From 13-2-20CM-68-14 sp051955535 (GTDB lineage: Bacteria > Actinomycetota > Thermoleophilia > Gaiellales > Gaiellaceae), in assembly GCA_051955535.1 (NCBI GenBank), contig JBQCGP010000085.1, positions 1 to 64,000 on the forward strand: a stretch of 64,000 nucleotides of DNA, given 5' to 3'. Shown here piece after piece: positions 42,128 through 50,677 of this stretch (positions are counted from its first letter, which is position 1; each line of letters starts with the position of its first letter). A program made the position numbers and the translations under genes. The notes below the pieces were generated by a model, which worked only from the letters and a program-made list of their open reading frames with translations, made no database searches and was not told the origin of the DNA.

Positions 42128-43431
42128 CGCAGCTCTCTCCTCGCGACAGGCGCCCAGAGGATCGAGAACTCCGGGCTCAGCCTCAGGGCGCGGCGGAGCC
42201 ACACGCGCTGCTCGGCGCGGTCGCCCAGGCAGCCCTCGATCATCCCGCGGTGGAAGTACTTGAGCGCATCGAGCGTCCCGAGCCTGAGGGCACGCTCCGA
42301 GAAGCGCAGCGCCTCACCGCAGTGCCCGGTCCGCTCGAGCGCCCAAGCCAGGACGTCGTCGCCGTCGATCGACGGCCGCTCGCGCCACGCCAGGCGTGCG
42401 AGGGCGAGAGACGCCTGGAGCCTGATCCCGTGGTCGACATTGAAGAGTGCCGTTTCCAGATCGGTCTTGACGCCGTTCGCGACGAGCAGGCGCTGGATGA
42501 CGCCGATCAGCTCGTACTGCTTGCGGGCGAGGCCCGGCCGGCCGGTGGCCGCGTAGAGATCTCCGAGCGTGGCGACGTACTGCGGCAACGGGATCCGATT
42601 GACGGCCTCCTGCTCGTCGCGGAGCGCCTCGCGATAGCGGCCGAGGCCGGCTTCGGCGCGCGCCAGCGCGTCGAGCGCCAAGGCGTAGTCGGGGAACACG
42701 TAGAGGGCCTGCCGGTCCTGGGTGGCGGCGGCCCGGTACTTGCCGACGGAGAGGTAGATGAGGCCGAGCTGCACGTGCGTCCAGGCGTCGGCTTCGCCCT
42801 GCCCCTGGGCGGCATCGGCGGCGAGCCGCATCGCCGCGATCGCACCGGGGACGTCACCGAGCAGCTGTCGTGCGTGCGCGACTCGCGCGTATGACGAGAG
42901 CCCAGGTTGCATCGCCGCCATCGTGTCGAAGGTCTTGAACGCGGAGTGGTAGCGGCCGAGCTCGACGAGCGCGTCGCCGATCACGCCGTAGTTGCGTGCG
43001 GTCGTCGGCGAGATCGCGCGTGCACGACGGCCGAGCACGAGCGCCTCTCGGAACCGGTGCCGGGAGAGGGCGAGCGAGCCGAGCCCGCTCGTCGCGATCA
43101 GGTCGTGCGGCGCGAAGGAGAGCGCCCTATGGAGCGCTTCGCCGGACTTCGTGTAGTAGGTGGGGTCACCTGTCTCCCGAGCGCGCTGCTGGTAGGCGAG
43201 CCCGAGCGAATCGAGCGCCGAGACGTCGTCGGGGTTCGAACGCAGCTTCGCCTGCAGCTGCGTGACCGTCGCGACCGTGTCGCCGGGCGGCGCCTTCACC
43301 AAGGCGCTCGCGGGAGCGGCGGCCTCTGCGGGCGCCGGCGACGAGGATTCGTGCAGGACGCCGCCGAGCGTCACGGCAACGGCAGTGAGGCCTGCCGCCG
43401 CCGCTACGAGGATCCATCGATGTCGTCTCAC
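42124..43431 (-). CDS. Membrane-anchored tetratricopeptide-repeat protein
   Basis: A 435-aa protein: an N-terminal transmembrane helix (ILVAAAAGLTAVAVTLGGV, about 6-24) and an exported Ala/Pro-rich linker, followed by about nine TPR-like helical repeats (SALDSLGLAYQQRARE.., VIGDALVELGRYHSAFKTFD, VQLGLIYLSVGKYRAAATQD). Start GTG 43431 with AAGGAG upstream. Its stop overlaps the NicO gene's ATG. TPR domains bind partner proteins, so it may tether the DUF4331 protein or the transporter. Confidence 0.8.
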   Translation of the reverse strand: MRRHRWILVAAAAGLTAVAVTLGGVLHESSSPAPAEAAAPASALVKAPPGDTVATVTQLQAKLRSNPDDVSALDSLGLAYQQRARETGDPTYYTKSGEALHRALSFAPHDLIATSGLGSLALSRHRFREALVLGRRARAISPTTARNYGVIGDALVELGRYHSAFKTFDTMAAMQPGLSSYARVAHARQLLGDVPGAIAAMRLAADAAQGQGEADAWTHVQLGLIYLSVGKYRAAATQDRQALYVFPDYALALDALARAEAGLGRYREALRDEQEAVNRIPLPQYVATLGDLYAATGRPGLARKQYELIGVIQRLLVANGVKTDLETALFNVDHGIRLQASLALARLAWRERPSIDGDDVLAWALERTGHCGEALRFSERALRLGTLDALKYFHRGMIEGCLGDRAEQRVWLRRALRLSPEFSILWAPVARRELR

Positions 43432-43498
43432 GTGTGCTCCTTCAGCCGGGGAGGGAAGGGGCCCGCCGGCTGGGTCGGGCCCCTCCTCCGTGGATCGG

Positions 43499-45034
43499 CT
43501 ACGGCACCTCGTAGCCCTGGTGCGGTGTAGCGACGTACGGGAACGAGCTCGAGAACGAGACGTCGTTCTGGTCGACGCCGTCACCGAGCTGGTTGTTCGG
43601 GAACTTGTTCGGCAGGCCGAACGCGGTGTGCAGGAACGTTCCATAGCCCTGCGCGAATGCCCGCAGGTCGATGTCGATCACATCGTCGCCGAGGCGGCGG
43701 CCGTTCGGGTAGCCGCACAGGTCGGCCATCGGGCCGAGCGGCCCGAGCCGGTCGGGCGGTGCGGACGTAGCCGTCCCGCCTGGGCAGGCGCCGTCCGTGC
43801 CCGGCTTGATCGCCGTGTTCAGCCGCAGGAGATCGGCGTCGGTCGAGCTCGAGTCGATCTGGTTGAAGTCAGGGACGCCCGTCAGCAGGATCGTTGTCAG
43901 GTCGGAGCGACCCGTCTCGCCGATCGCCTGCAACGCGCCGCCCGCGTGACCGTTGGACGGGCCGGCCGGCGGCAGCGCGCCGTACAGCAGGTTCTCGAGG
44001 CGGCTGACTTCCGGACTGTTGTAGTACTGCTCGAACTGCCGGTCGTCGGCCGGATCCTCCCGGTTCCAGTAGTCCTTTTTGCCGAGCGGGATCACGACCT
44101 CGTTGATCAGCGGGTTGCCGAGCCGCGAGACCTGCACCCACGGGCCGTGACTCATTACCTGGCCGTTCGGGTCGAGGATCCGCGCCTTCTGGCGGCTCGC
44201 GGACGCGTAGATCCCGATCGTCGTGTTCGAGAACCCGACGAGGTCGCTGATCGGCACCTGGATAGCGATCGAGTGCGTGTTGTAGTTCTTCAGCGCGTCT
44301 CTGCCCGCATCGGGTGCGAGCGGAAGCAGGTGGAACGGATTGAAGGGGCGCAGTCCGGCCAGGTCGAAGATCGAACCGAGGTCGACGAAGAACGGGTCGT
44401 CACGCTGGCCGGCGAAGACCTTGATCCCGCCGGGCAGGCTCGTGACGGCGGCCGCAGCCAGGCTGTTGTAGTTCGGCGTCGAGCGCGGCCCGACGTTGTC
44501 CGGCGGCGTCGGGATGTCGCTGCCGAGCACCTGGCCCGGCCCCGTCGGCTTGCCCGCCTTGTTGAAGTGGACGAGCGTGACGCTGTAGGTCTGCGGCCGG
44601 TTCCAGTTCGGATCGGTGAGCGAGGTGATCGGGCCCGTGTTGTAGAGGAATGTGTCCGGGTTCCGAGTCTTCGTCGTGAACCGAAACTGGTAGCCGAGAT
44701 CGGGTACGCCGTCTCCAGTGTTATCGACCTTGATCTCGTAGAGGACTGTGTCGTCGAAGCTGTAGAAGTTCGGCCCGCTGGCCGGGGCTTCGAGCGGGAT
44801 GTAGTTGGCGATCATCGTGACCGTGTTCGTGTTGTCGGGGCTCACGAACGCGTAGAGATCTGTGTTGTCCGCCCGCGGGTCCTGGCTGATCAACGGCGCC
44901 TCGGCATGGCTTGACGCGAAGGCGCTGGTCGGGCCTCCGGCCCGGGTGAGAATCAGGAGCAGCGCCAGCGCGAAGGCTCCGAGCGCCACAGCGACCAGGA
45001 TCGGCTTGCGGGCGATCGCAGAGGATGCGTGCAT
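43499..45034 (-). CDS. DUF4331-family exported protein
   Basis: A 511-aa exported protein with a signal peptide (about 12-41, LVAVALGAFALALLLILT..). The mature part opens SSHAEAPLISQDPRADNTDL, the DUF4331 hallmark, followed by YAFVSPDNTNTVTMIANYIP. Later come NPLINEVVIPLGKKDYWNR and, at the end, RRLGDDVIDIDLRAFAQGYG. DUF4331 proteins are beta-rich and exported; their function is unknown. It heads the set DUF4331-TPR-NicO-UreH-like-RskA-sigma, all on the minus strand with small gaps. GGAGG precedes the ATG at 45034. The 85-bp upstream motif is shared with the divergent TadG-like gene. Confidence 0.88.
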   Translation of the reverse strand: MHASSAIARKPILVAVALGAFALALLLILTRAGGPTSAFASSHAEAPLISQDPRADNTDLYAFVSPDNTNTVTMIANYIPLEAPASGPNFYSFDDTVLYEIKVDNTGDGVPDLGYQFRFTTKTRNPDTFLYNTGPITSLTDPNWNRPQTYSVTLVHFNKAGKPTGPGQVLGSDIPTPPDNVGPRSTPNYNSLAAAAVTSLPGGIKVFAGQRDDPFFVDLGSIFDLAGLRPFNPFHLLPLAPDAGRDALKNYNTHSIAIQVPISDLVGFSNTTIGIYASASRQKARILDPNGQVMSHGPWVQVSRLGNPLINEVVIPLGKKDYWNREDPADDRQFEQYYNSPEVSRLENLLYGALPPAGPSNGHAGGALQAIGETGRSDLTTILLTGVPDFNQIDSSSTDADLLRLNTAIKPGTDGACPGGTATSAPPDRLGPLGPMADLCGYPNGRRLGDDVIDIDLRAFAQGYGTFLHTAFGLPNKFPNNQLGDGVDQNDVSFSSSFPYVATPHQGYEVP

Positions 45035-45118
45035 GAACGTTTCCCTCCTCCCCTTTGGGGTCGACGGTGTCGGTCGTCGGGGCTGATTCGCCCGGAAGGG
45101 CCGTTTGGTTCGAAAACG

Positions 45119-45138
45119 GCTAGGAGGGTTTGGCGGAA
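45119..45138 (-). promoter_or_regulatory. Shared promoter-like motif, DUF4331 side
   Basis: On the minus strand TTCCGCCAAACCCTCCTAGC, 84 bp before the DUF4331 start. It matches 17 of 20 bases of the motif at 45269-45288, which lies 86 bp before the divergent gene. The matching spacing relative to two unrelated starts suggests a real transcription-control element. Confidence 0.6.
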
Positions 45139-45189
45139 TGGCGCTCGTCGCCAGGGTGCGATGGTCGTTCCGTGGGGAGGACGCAGGGA

Positions 45190-45215
45190 GCGTCAATAGC
45201 CGTAGCTATTGGCGC
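45190..45215. promoter_or_regulatory. Inverted repeat in the divergent intergenic region
   Basis: GCGTCAATAGC (45190-45200) and GCTATTGGCGC (45205-45215) form an 11-bp stem (one G-T pair) with loop CGTA. It lies midway between the two divergent motifs at 45119 and 45269, so it could be an operator governing both promoters. Confidence 0.45.
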
Positions 45216-45268
45216 GACTGAGGACGCTGCCACGGGGCGAGCAGCGCGGCCTGGCGGCACAGACGCTA

Positions 45269-45288
45269 TTTCGCCAAATTCTCCTAGC
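45269..45288 (+). promoter_or_regulatory. Shared promoter-like motif, TadG side
   Basis: TTTCGCCAAATTCTCCTAGC on the plus strand, 86 bp before the chosen TadG-like start at 45375. Near-copy of the minus-strand motif at 45119-45138, with the core CGCCAAA..CTCCTAGC conserved. Confidence 0.6.
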
Positions 45289-45374
45289 TCATCGTTCGGT
45301 TAGCCGATCAGGACCACTGGCGGATTGAAGAAGGCCGCTAAATTCGGCAATCTTTGCCGTGGAACGGGAGAAAC

Positions 45375-47111
45375 TTGATCAAAGCTCACAAGCGACAGCG
45401 TCCTGAACGCGGCCAGACGCTGATCTTGATCATGGTCGCGTTGCCGCTGTTTTTCGCGCTCATGGCGCTCGTCGTCGACGGGGGGAACGTCCTCGTCCAC
45501 AAGCGGAACATCCAGAATGCCGCCGATGCCGCGGCGCTGGCGGTCGCGCAGAACATCGATCTCGCCAGCAATCCACACACCTGCGGGACTTATAAGGGCC
45601 AGACCGGAGATCCCGCGTGCAACGCACTGGCGGCGGAGTACAGCGCCAAGAACGGCGTCACCGCGAGCATCCACAAGTGCAACGACGCCGACCCCACGAA
45701 GCCGACCGACACGAATTGCTGGGCCTACCCCTACGTCGACACGAGCGGTGTCACGCACGCCGACGAGGCCGAGGTCAGGCTCCAGGCGCCTGTGGCGACA
45801 TTCTTCGTCGGCGTTGTCGATGCTCTGTTGAACGGCGGCGTCAGCACCACCTTTCATGTGTCGGCGCGGGCGGTTGCGCAGACAAATCAGGTTCTCGGTG
45901 TAACCACGATTCCCGGGCAGACATTCACCGGTTCGACAACCGTGCTTCCGGGAGACACTCACACCATTACAGACATGGTCACCCTGAACGAGGGAAGCGG
46001 CGTGGCGTTCGCGATGAGCCGCGTCTGCGACTCCATCAGCTACACCGGAGCGGCGTCGGGAACGTGGGACCAGGCCATTGCAGCTGGATTTCCGGGTTCC
46101 GCTTCGGCGCTCGGTGTGTTTGCCACCAACGGTGGCATCAACTTCCAAGGGAACGCGCCCAAGAAGATGAAACAGCTCGCGTTCGATAAGTCGCGCTGCA
46201 TGAACGCGCCCAACCACGACCCAGATAGCCCGCCGAGCGGGACGAATCAGTGCACGGCAAGGGCCTGGGGCACCCCGCCCGGGAACGGCACCGACTCAAA
46301 CAATCTCTGCGTCCAAACTCTCGTCGATATCGGCTCGCAGCCGATCAATTGGCCGGTGAAGCCTCCGACGCTTCCGACGCCACTCCCGGCCGGCACGGCC
46401 TTCAATCCGTCGACCGACTACCCGTCAAAGTGTGCCGATATCTCCTCTGCGCCCAACGTGGGCAACAATTGGACGAACACTCACGCACCGGGGATCTACT
46501 GCGTGAGCGGCAGCGGCACGAATCTGCAGTTCAGCAGCAACGGGGTCGACCTCACGGGCGGCGACGGATACACGTTCTTCGCACTCAACGGCGCCACGAT
46601 CTCCACCAGCGGTAACGGCCTCGCAGTCAAGTTCTACTGGCCGACGGCGAATTGCAACGACGTGCGACCGACCGTCTCGCGTTATCCCAACTATGTGTGC
46701 TTCGGTCGGACGATCAGCAACTACGACCCTGAGACGCTCTTTTATTCGTCGTCTCCGAGCACTGGCGGAACCTGTGCCATCTGCCTGCAGGGGCAGAGCG
46801 GCAGTCTGACGGGAGACATCTTCGCCACCAAGCCCGATGCTTTTCCGCCTGTCCCAACCCTGACCCAGACCGGCGGCCTCGTCAAAGTCGCGGGTGGTGC
46901 TCTCAGCGCCGGTCAGGGCTTCATCGAGTGTTGGAACCTCCAGATCTCGGGGAACACCGGGAACTACCAGGGAACCGGCGCAGGTCTCGTCCTACCCGGC
47001 GGGACGCACACGACGACCGACCCTTCGACGACGATCATCAACCCCGGCTCGACCGGCGCTGCCACCACCGTCGCGACGACCCTGGGCACCACCCTCGACT
47101 TAAGTCAGTAA
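45375..47111 (+). CDS. TadG-like pilus-assembly/surface protein
   Basis: A 578-aa protein. The N-terminal RGQTLILIMVALPLFFALMA (about 13-32) is the TadE/TadG-type prepilin-like segment, followed by VVDGGNVLVHKRNIQNAADA and AAALAVAQ, the typical Tad-G/DUF2134 opening. The rest (about 60-578) is an exported beta-rich, Thr/Ser/Gly-rich region with scattered Cys pairs (such as GTCAIC). The start TTG at 45375 has GGGAGA at the right distance; a TTG seven codons upstream is the alternative. Convergent with the response regulator at 47118. It probably belongs to the Tad system despite its separate orientation. Confidence 0.8.
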   Translation: MIKAHKRQRPERGQTLILIMVALPLFFALMALVVDGGNVLVHKRNIQNAADAAALAVAQNIDLASNPHTCGTYKGQTGDPACNALAAEYSAKNGVTASIHKCNDADPTKPTDTNCWAYPYVDTSGVTHADEAEVRLQAPVATFFVGVVDALLNGGVSTTFHVSARAVAQTNQVLGVTTIPGQTFTGSTTVLPGDTHTITDMVTLNEGSGVAFAMSRVCDSISYTGAASGTWDQAIAAGFPGSASALGVFATNGGINFQGNAPKKMKQLAFDKSRCMNAPNHDPDSPPSGTNQCTARAWGTPPGNGTDSNNLCVQTLVDIGSQPINWPVKPPTLPTPLPAGTAFNPSTDYPSKCADISSAPNVGNNWTNTHAPGIYCVSGSGTNLQFSSNGVDLTGGDGYTFFALNGATISTSGNGLAVKFYWPTANCNDVRPTVSRYPNYVCFGRTISNYDPETLFYSSSPSTGGTCAICLQGQSGSLTGDIFATKPDAFPPVPTLTQTGGLVKVAGGALSAGQGFIECWNLQISGNTGNYQGTGAGLVLPGGTHTTTDPSTTIINPGSTGAATTVATTLGTTLDLSQ

Positions 47112-47117
47112 CAGCGG

Positions 47118-47750
47118 CTAGTGCTCGACTTGCGGGTTGTCGATCAGCCCGTGCTCGTACGCGTAGCGGGCCGCTTCGGTTCTGTTGGCCACGTCGAGCT
47201 TCCGGTAGATGTTCGTAAGGTGGAACTTGACGGTCTGCTCGGCGACCCAGAGCTCCTTCGCGATCGCCTTGTTCGAGAGCCCGCTCGCGAGCGCCTTGAG
47301 GATCGCGGTCTCGCGCTCGGTGAGCCCCGCCGCCTTGACGGCGTCGTCCTGCGCGCGCTTCTCGGGTAGGCCGATCGCACTGAAGACGGTGCCGTCGAGC
47401 GCCTGCCGCAGCGCCGAGGCGAGGTCGATCGGGTTGACGCTCTTGACGATGTAGGCCGCAGCGCCGTGGTTCAGAACCGTCTGGACGACCTCCGGGTCCG
47501 TCGACACCGAAAGGATCACGACCTTTACTTTCGGATGCTGCGTGCGGATCCGGTCGAGGCAGGTCAGCCCGTCCATCTCGGGCATGCGGAGGTCGAGCAG
47601 GGCGAGATCGGGGTTCGTCTGCGAAACGAGGGGCAGCACCTGGCTGCCGACGCGCGCCTCCGCGACGACCTCGAACTGGTCGTCCTCTTCGAGCGCTCGT
47701 TTGATTCCGGCGAGAATGAGCGGATGATCGTCCGCAATCAATACGCGCAT
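47118..47750 (-). CDS. NarL/LuxR-type response regulator
   Basis: A 210-aa two-component regulator. The receiver domain MRVLIADDHPLILAGIKRAL has the acidic pair at 7-8, phosphoacceptor Asp53 (ALLDLRMPEMDG), switch Ser near 80 (VVILSVS) and Lys in YIVKSV. The C-terminal LuxR domain is at about 145-205 (LTERETAILKALASGLSNKA, EQTVKFHLTNIYRKLDV). The start is ATG 47750; the open frame upstream is a shadow. It lies divergent from a second regulator (57 bp between starts), both next to the histidine kinase. Confidence 0.92.
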   Translation of the reverse strand: MRVLIADDHPLILAGIKRALEEDDQFEVVAEARVGSQVLPLVSQTNPDLALLDLRMPEMDGLTCLDRIRTQHPKVKVVILSVSTDPEVVQTVLNHGAAAYIVKSVNPIDLASALRQALDGTVFSAIGLPEKRAQDDAVKAAGLTERETAILKALASGLSNKAIAKELWVAEQTVKFHLTNIYRKLDVANRTEAARYAYEHGLIDNPQVEH

Positions 47751-47806
47751 GCACGAAACATAGTCAACCGGCCGGAAGCTCCAATCCGTTGCATGGGGCC
47801 TTCGAC

Positions 47807-48457
47807 GTGACGGGCTCGCTACATGTGCTCGTGGCAGACGCCCACCTTCCCACCAGGACTGGCCTTCGCCTGCTCCTCGAGCGCAACGGCTTCGAGGTTG
47901 CCGCCGAGGCCGCGGATGCGAGTGCGGCGCTCCGGGCGGCGTTGCGTGAGCGGCCGGCGCTCTGCTTGATCGATGCGCGGCTTCGCGGCGGCGGCATCCG
48001 GGTCGCGGGGCGGATCTGCGCCCGCGTGCCACAGACCGAGGTCGTGGTGCTAACCGATGCCGCCGACGAGCACGAGTTGCTCGAGGTCGTCCGCGCCGGC
48101 GCCTCGGGCTACCTTCAGAAGAATCTGCCGCCCGAAACGCTCGCGCGAGCCCTGCACGGAGTGCTGGACGGTGAGGCCGCCTTCCCGCGCGCGATGCTCG
48201 GCCCGGTGCTGGAGGAGTTCCGGATGCGGAACCAGCGCCGCCGTCTCAAGCTGCCTGCGCGTCCGGCGATCGAGCTGAGCCGGCGCGAGTCCGAAGTGCT
48301 CGACCTGCTGCGCCGGGGCCTGAGCACGGCAGAGATCGCCGACCGTCTCGACATCTCGCCGGTTACCGTCCGCCGCCACATCGGGCTGCTGCTCAAGAAG
48401 CTGAACGTCGCGACCCGAGCGGCGGCGCTGAAGCTGCTCGACCGCTCCGGCGGTTAG
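47807..48457 (+). CDS. NarL/LuxR-type response regulator with atypical acidic pocket
   Basis: A 216-aa regulator. The receiver (HVLVADAHLPTRTGLRLLLE) has only one acidic residue (D11 then Ala12) where two are usual. The phosphoacceptor is Asp56 in CLIDARLRGGG. VVVLTDAADEHE and GYLQKNL supply the Thr and Lys. The LuxR helix-turn-helix is at about 160-210 (LSRRESEVLDLLRRGLSTAE, VTVRRHIGLLLKKLNVATRA). The start is GTG 47807, or TTG six codons earlier. It is convergent with the kinase gene, their stops overlapping by 4 bp. Confidence 0.88.
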   Translation: MTGSLHVLVADAHLPTRTGLRLLLERNGFEVAAEAADASAALRAALRERPALCLIDARLRGGGIRVAGRICARVPQTEVVVLTDAADEHELLEVVRAGASGYLQKNLPPETLARALHGVLDGEAAFPRAMLGPVLEEFRMRNQRRRLKLPARPAIELSRRESEVLDLLRRGLSTAEIADRLDISPVTVRRHIGLLLKKLNVATRAAALKLLDRSGG

Positions 48458-49902
48458 AAGGCTCTCTCGAGCTCCGGATCGGCCTGAGACTCTGCGACGG
48501 GCTGCCAGTGCGGCAGGACGAGTCTCAGCGTCGTCGGCCCGCCGGGACGGCTGTCAACGTCGAACGTTCCCCCGAGCAGCCGGACGCGCTCGCCCATTCC
48601 GACCAGACCGAGCCGGCCGTTCTTCGCTGCTCGAATCAGCGTCTTGGCCACCTCGAACCCGCGGCCGTCGTCTGCGATCTCGGCCACCGTGCCGCTCGGG
48701 CCGCCGTGCACTCGGATCTGCACGTGCTTCGCCTTGCTGTGCTCCCTGACGTTCGCCAGTCCTTCCTGAACGATCCGGTAGAGCGCGATCCGCTGGGAGG
48801 CGGACATCGAGTCGAAGTCGCCCTCGAAATCGAGCGTCACACGGATCTTCGAGCGTCGCTCGAACGAGTCGACTTCACGCTCGAACGCCTCGATGAGCGG
48901 CCGGTCGAGCACGCTCGCAGGCTCCAGCGATTGCGCGAGCTCACGCAGCGTCCGGTCGAGCTCGGCGATCTGGGAGGTCAGATCCTCGAGCCGGCCGGCG
49001 AACAATCTCCCTTGCCGGCCGCCGATGTGCTCGGAAACTTGCATTTGCGCAAGCCGCACGTCTGCGGCGAGAGCGACGAGATCCTGGAGCGGGCCGTCGT
49101 GGAGGTCGAAGCCGAGCCGTAGAAGACGCCGCTCGCCTGCCTCGACGAGCGCGCGCTCGCGCTCCGCATTCCGCTCGAGGAGCATGTCGCGCTCCAGCAC
49201 GGGGGAGAGTAGAGCCGCCGTCTCCTTGAGGAAGGTGAGCGCCTGGGCGCGGCAGTCGGGGCGGGCGCGGACGACGAGGGCACCATACGGCTGCTGCCAC
49301 CGCTTTACCGGCACGCTGTGGATCCAGCCGCGCTCGCTAGTGTCGCCGTCGCCGGTTCCTTCGAGGGTCGCACGCGCGGCGTTGCGGACGCGGCGGGTTG
49401 GATCGCTGTCACCGACGCTGACCGTGCAGGTCAAGTCGCCGAGGGGACTCGTCGTCCAGAGCGAGACATCGGAGATCGGGGCGAGCGCCACGAGCAGGCC
49501 GAGCTGGAGCTCGACTGCGGTAAGCGGCGGCAGCTCGAGCAATCGGGGATTCGAGGCGGCACGGAGGAAGATGTCGAGCGAGACGCCTTCGGTGGAGGAG
49601 CCGATGGCCTTTGCGACGGCCGAGACCATCTCGGCGGCGGTGCCTTGGGGGAGAGCCCGCTCCAGCTTCAGGCCTGTCAGCGCGTCGGCCGCAAACGCGA
49701 GCGCTGCGGACCGAAGCGCCTCGTCGTCGCCGCCAGCAGTCGCCGCAAGGGAGCGTGCGCGCCGGCCGGCTGCGGCAAACGCTGCAGCTGTGTCGGGATG
49801 ACCATCGAAGCGGGCGAAGTCCGCCTCTAGATCGTCGAGCAGTTTCCGCGAGCGCGCGTTTCCGGCAAAGCTCGCCGCGTGGTCGGAAAGATCGACCACC
49901 AC
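48454..49902 (-). CDS. NarX/LiaS-type sensor histidine kinase (HisKA_3)
   Basis: A ~482-aa cytoplasmic-looking kinase with no clear transmembrane helices. A GAF-like region (about 130-260) is suggested by its position and by VSLWTTSPLGDLTCTVSVGD. The dimerisation/phosphoacceptor motif is LGFDLHDGPLQDLVALAADV (His at about 305), followed by HATPase_c with IVQEGLANVREHSKAKHVQI (N box) and IADDGRGFE (G1 box). It should pair with one or both LuxR-type regulators next to it. The start is uncertain: GTG 49902, GTG 49899 or GTG 49935. Confidence 0.85.
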   Translation of the reverse strand: MVVDLSDHAASFAGNARSRKLLDDLEADFARFDGHPDTAAAFAAAGRRARSLAATAGGDDEALRSAALAFAADALTGLKLERALPQGTAAEMVSAVAKAIGSSTEGVSLDIFLRAASNPRLLELPPLTAVELQLGLLVALAPISDVSLWTTSPLGDLTCTVSVGDSDPTRRVRNAARATLEGTGDGDTSERGWIHSVPVKRWQQPYGALVVRARPDCRAQALTFLKETAALLSPVLERDMLLERNAERERALVEAGERRLLRLGFDLHDGPLQDLVALAADVRLAQMQVSEHIGGRQGRLFAGRLEDLTSQIAELDRTLRELAQSLEPASVLDRPLIEAFEREVDSFERRSKIRVTLDFEGDFDSMSASQRIALYRIVQEGLANVREHSKAKHVQIRVHGGPSGTVAEIADDGRGFEVAKTLIRAAKNGRLGLVGMGERVRLLGGTFDVDSRPGGPTTLRLVLPHWQPVAESQADPELERAF

Positions 49903-50089
49903 CGAGCCCCCCCGATTCAGTTGTGCTCGATCCACGCCCCTCCGTTTCCGCAGCGGGCCCCGAGATCTCCCGGCTCGGGCACCGCACGGGATATTGGTCA
50001 GGCTGGTCGGATCCGACAAGGGCCGAGCGGGACGGCTCGGTGTTCAATAAATGAACGCATATCAGGGCCTGTAGAACCGGGGTTCGGCG

Positions 50090-50677
50090 TCAGTGTCCGC
50101 CCAAGAAGAAGACGACGAGACCGCCGACCGCGAGGAACGGCCCGAAGGCGATCGCCCTCTTCCGCGCGCCGACGCCCTCGCGGGCCAGGACGAGGAGCGC
50201 AACGGCTCCGCCAGCTAGTACCGCGAACCCGATCGCCACGGTGACCGACTTGCCGAGAGCGGCGCCGAGCAATGCGGCCAGCTTCACGTCTCCCATGCCC
50301 ATCCCGGCCGGATAGATCAGCATCGGGATGAAGAAGAAGAGGGCCGCACCGAGCGAGGCGAGCACCCACTCCAGCGTGTGGTGGGGATGAAAGGCAATTT
50401 GCAAGACGAGGACCGCGCCCAGGGCGGGCAGGACGATGGCGTCCGGGATCAGTCGCCGGTCGAGGTCGATGACGGCCAGAAGCAGGAGCGTCGGCGCGAA
50501 GATCACTCCGACCAGCCCGTGCCCGCTGAAGCCGAAGCGGACGACGCTGGCGATAGCCAGTAGTGCGCCGCCATACAGGACAACGACCCGTTGAGCGTGC
50601 GAGAGCGAGAGGATGTGCGCCCGCGCGGACAGGCGAGGCGGCGCCTCGACCGAGGAAGACCCTGCCTGGGCGCTCAT
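50090..50677 (-). CDS. Prepilin peptidase (A24/TadV-CpaA type)
   Basis: A 195-aa membrane protease that cleaves the Flp prepilin leader. The catalytic aspartates are in AVIDLDRRLIPDA (about 68-80) and the GxGD motif of PAGMGMGDVKLAALLG (about 132-147). About six hydrophobic helices; the methyltransferase domain of classical PilD is absent, as in TadV/CpaA. The start is ATG 50677, which overlaps the DUF192-receiver gene stop by 4 bp. It belongs to the tad cluster that continues to 61 kb. Confidence 0.9.
   Translation of the reverse strand: MSAQAGSSSVEAPPRLSARAHILSLSHAQRVVVLYGGALLAIASVVRFGFSGHGLVGVIFAPTLLLLAVIDLDRRLIPDAIVLPALGAVLVLQIAFHPHHTLEWVLASLGAALFFFIPMLIYPAGMGMGDVKLAALLGAALGKSVTVAIGFAVLAGGAVALLVLAREGVGARKRAIAFGPFLAVGGLVVFFLGGH

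Noticed and set aside
43262..44914. A 550-codon plus-strand frame opposite the DUF4331 and TPR genes
   Set aside because: Shadow of two real minus-strand genes; no start signal or domain and it crosses their intergenic gap.
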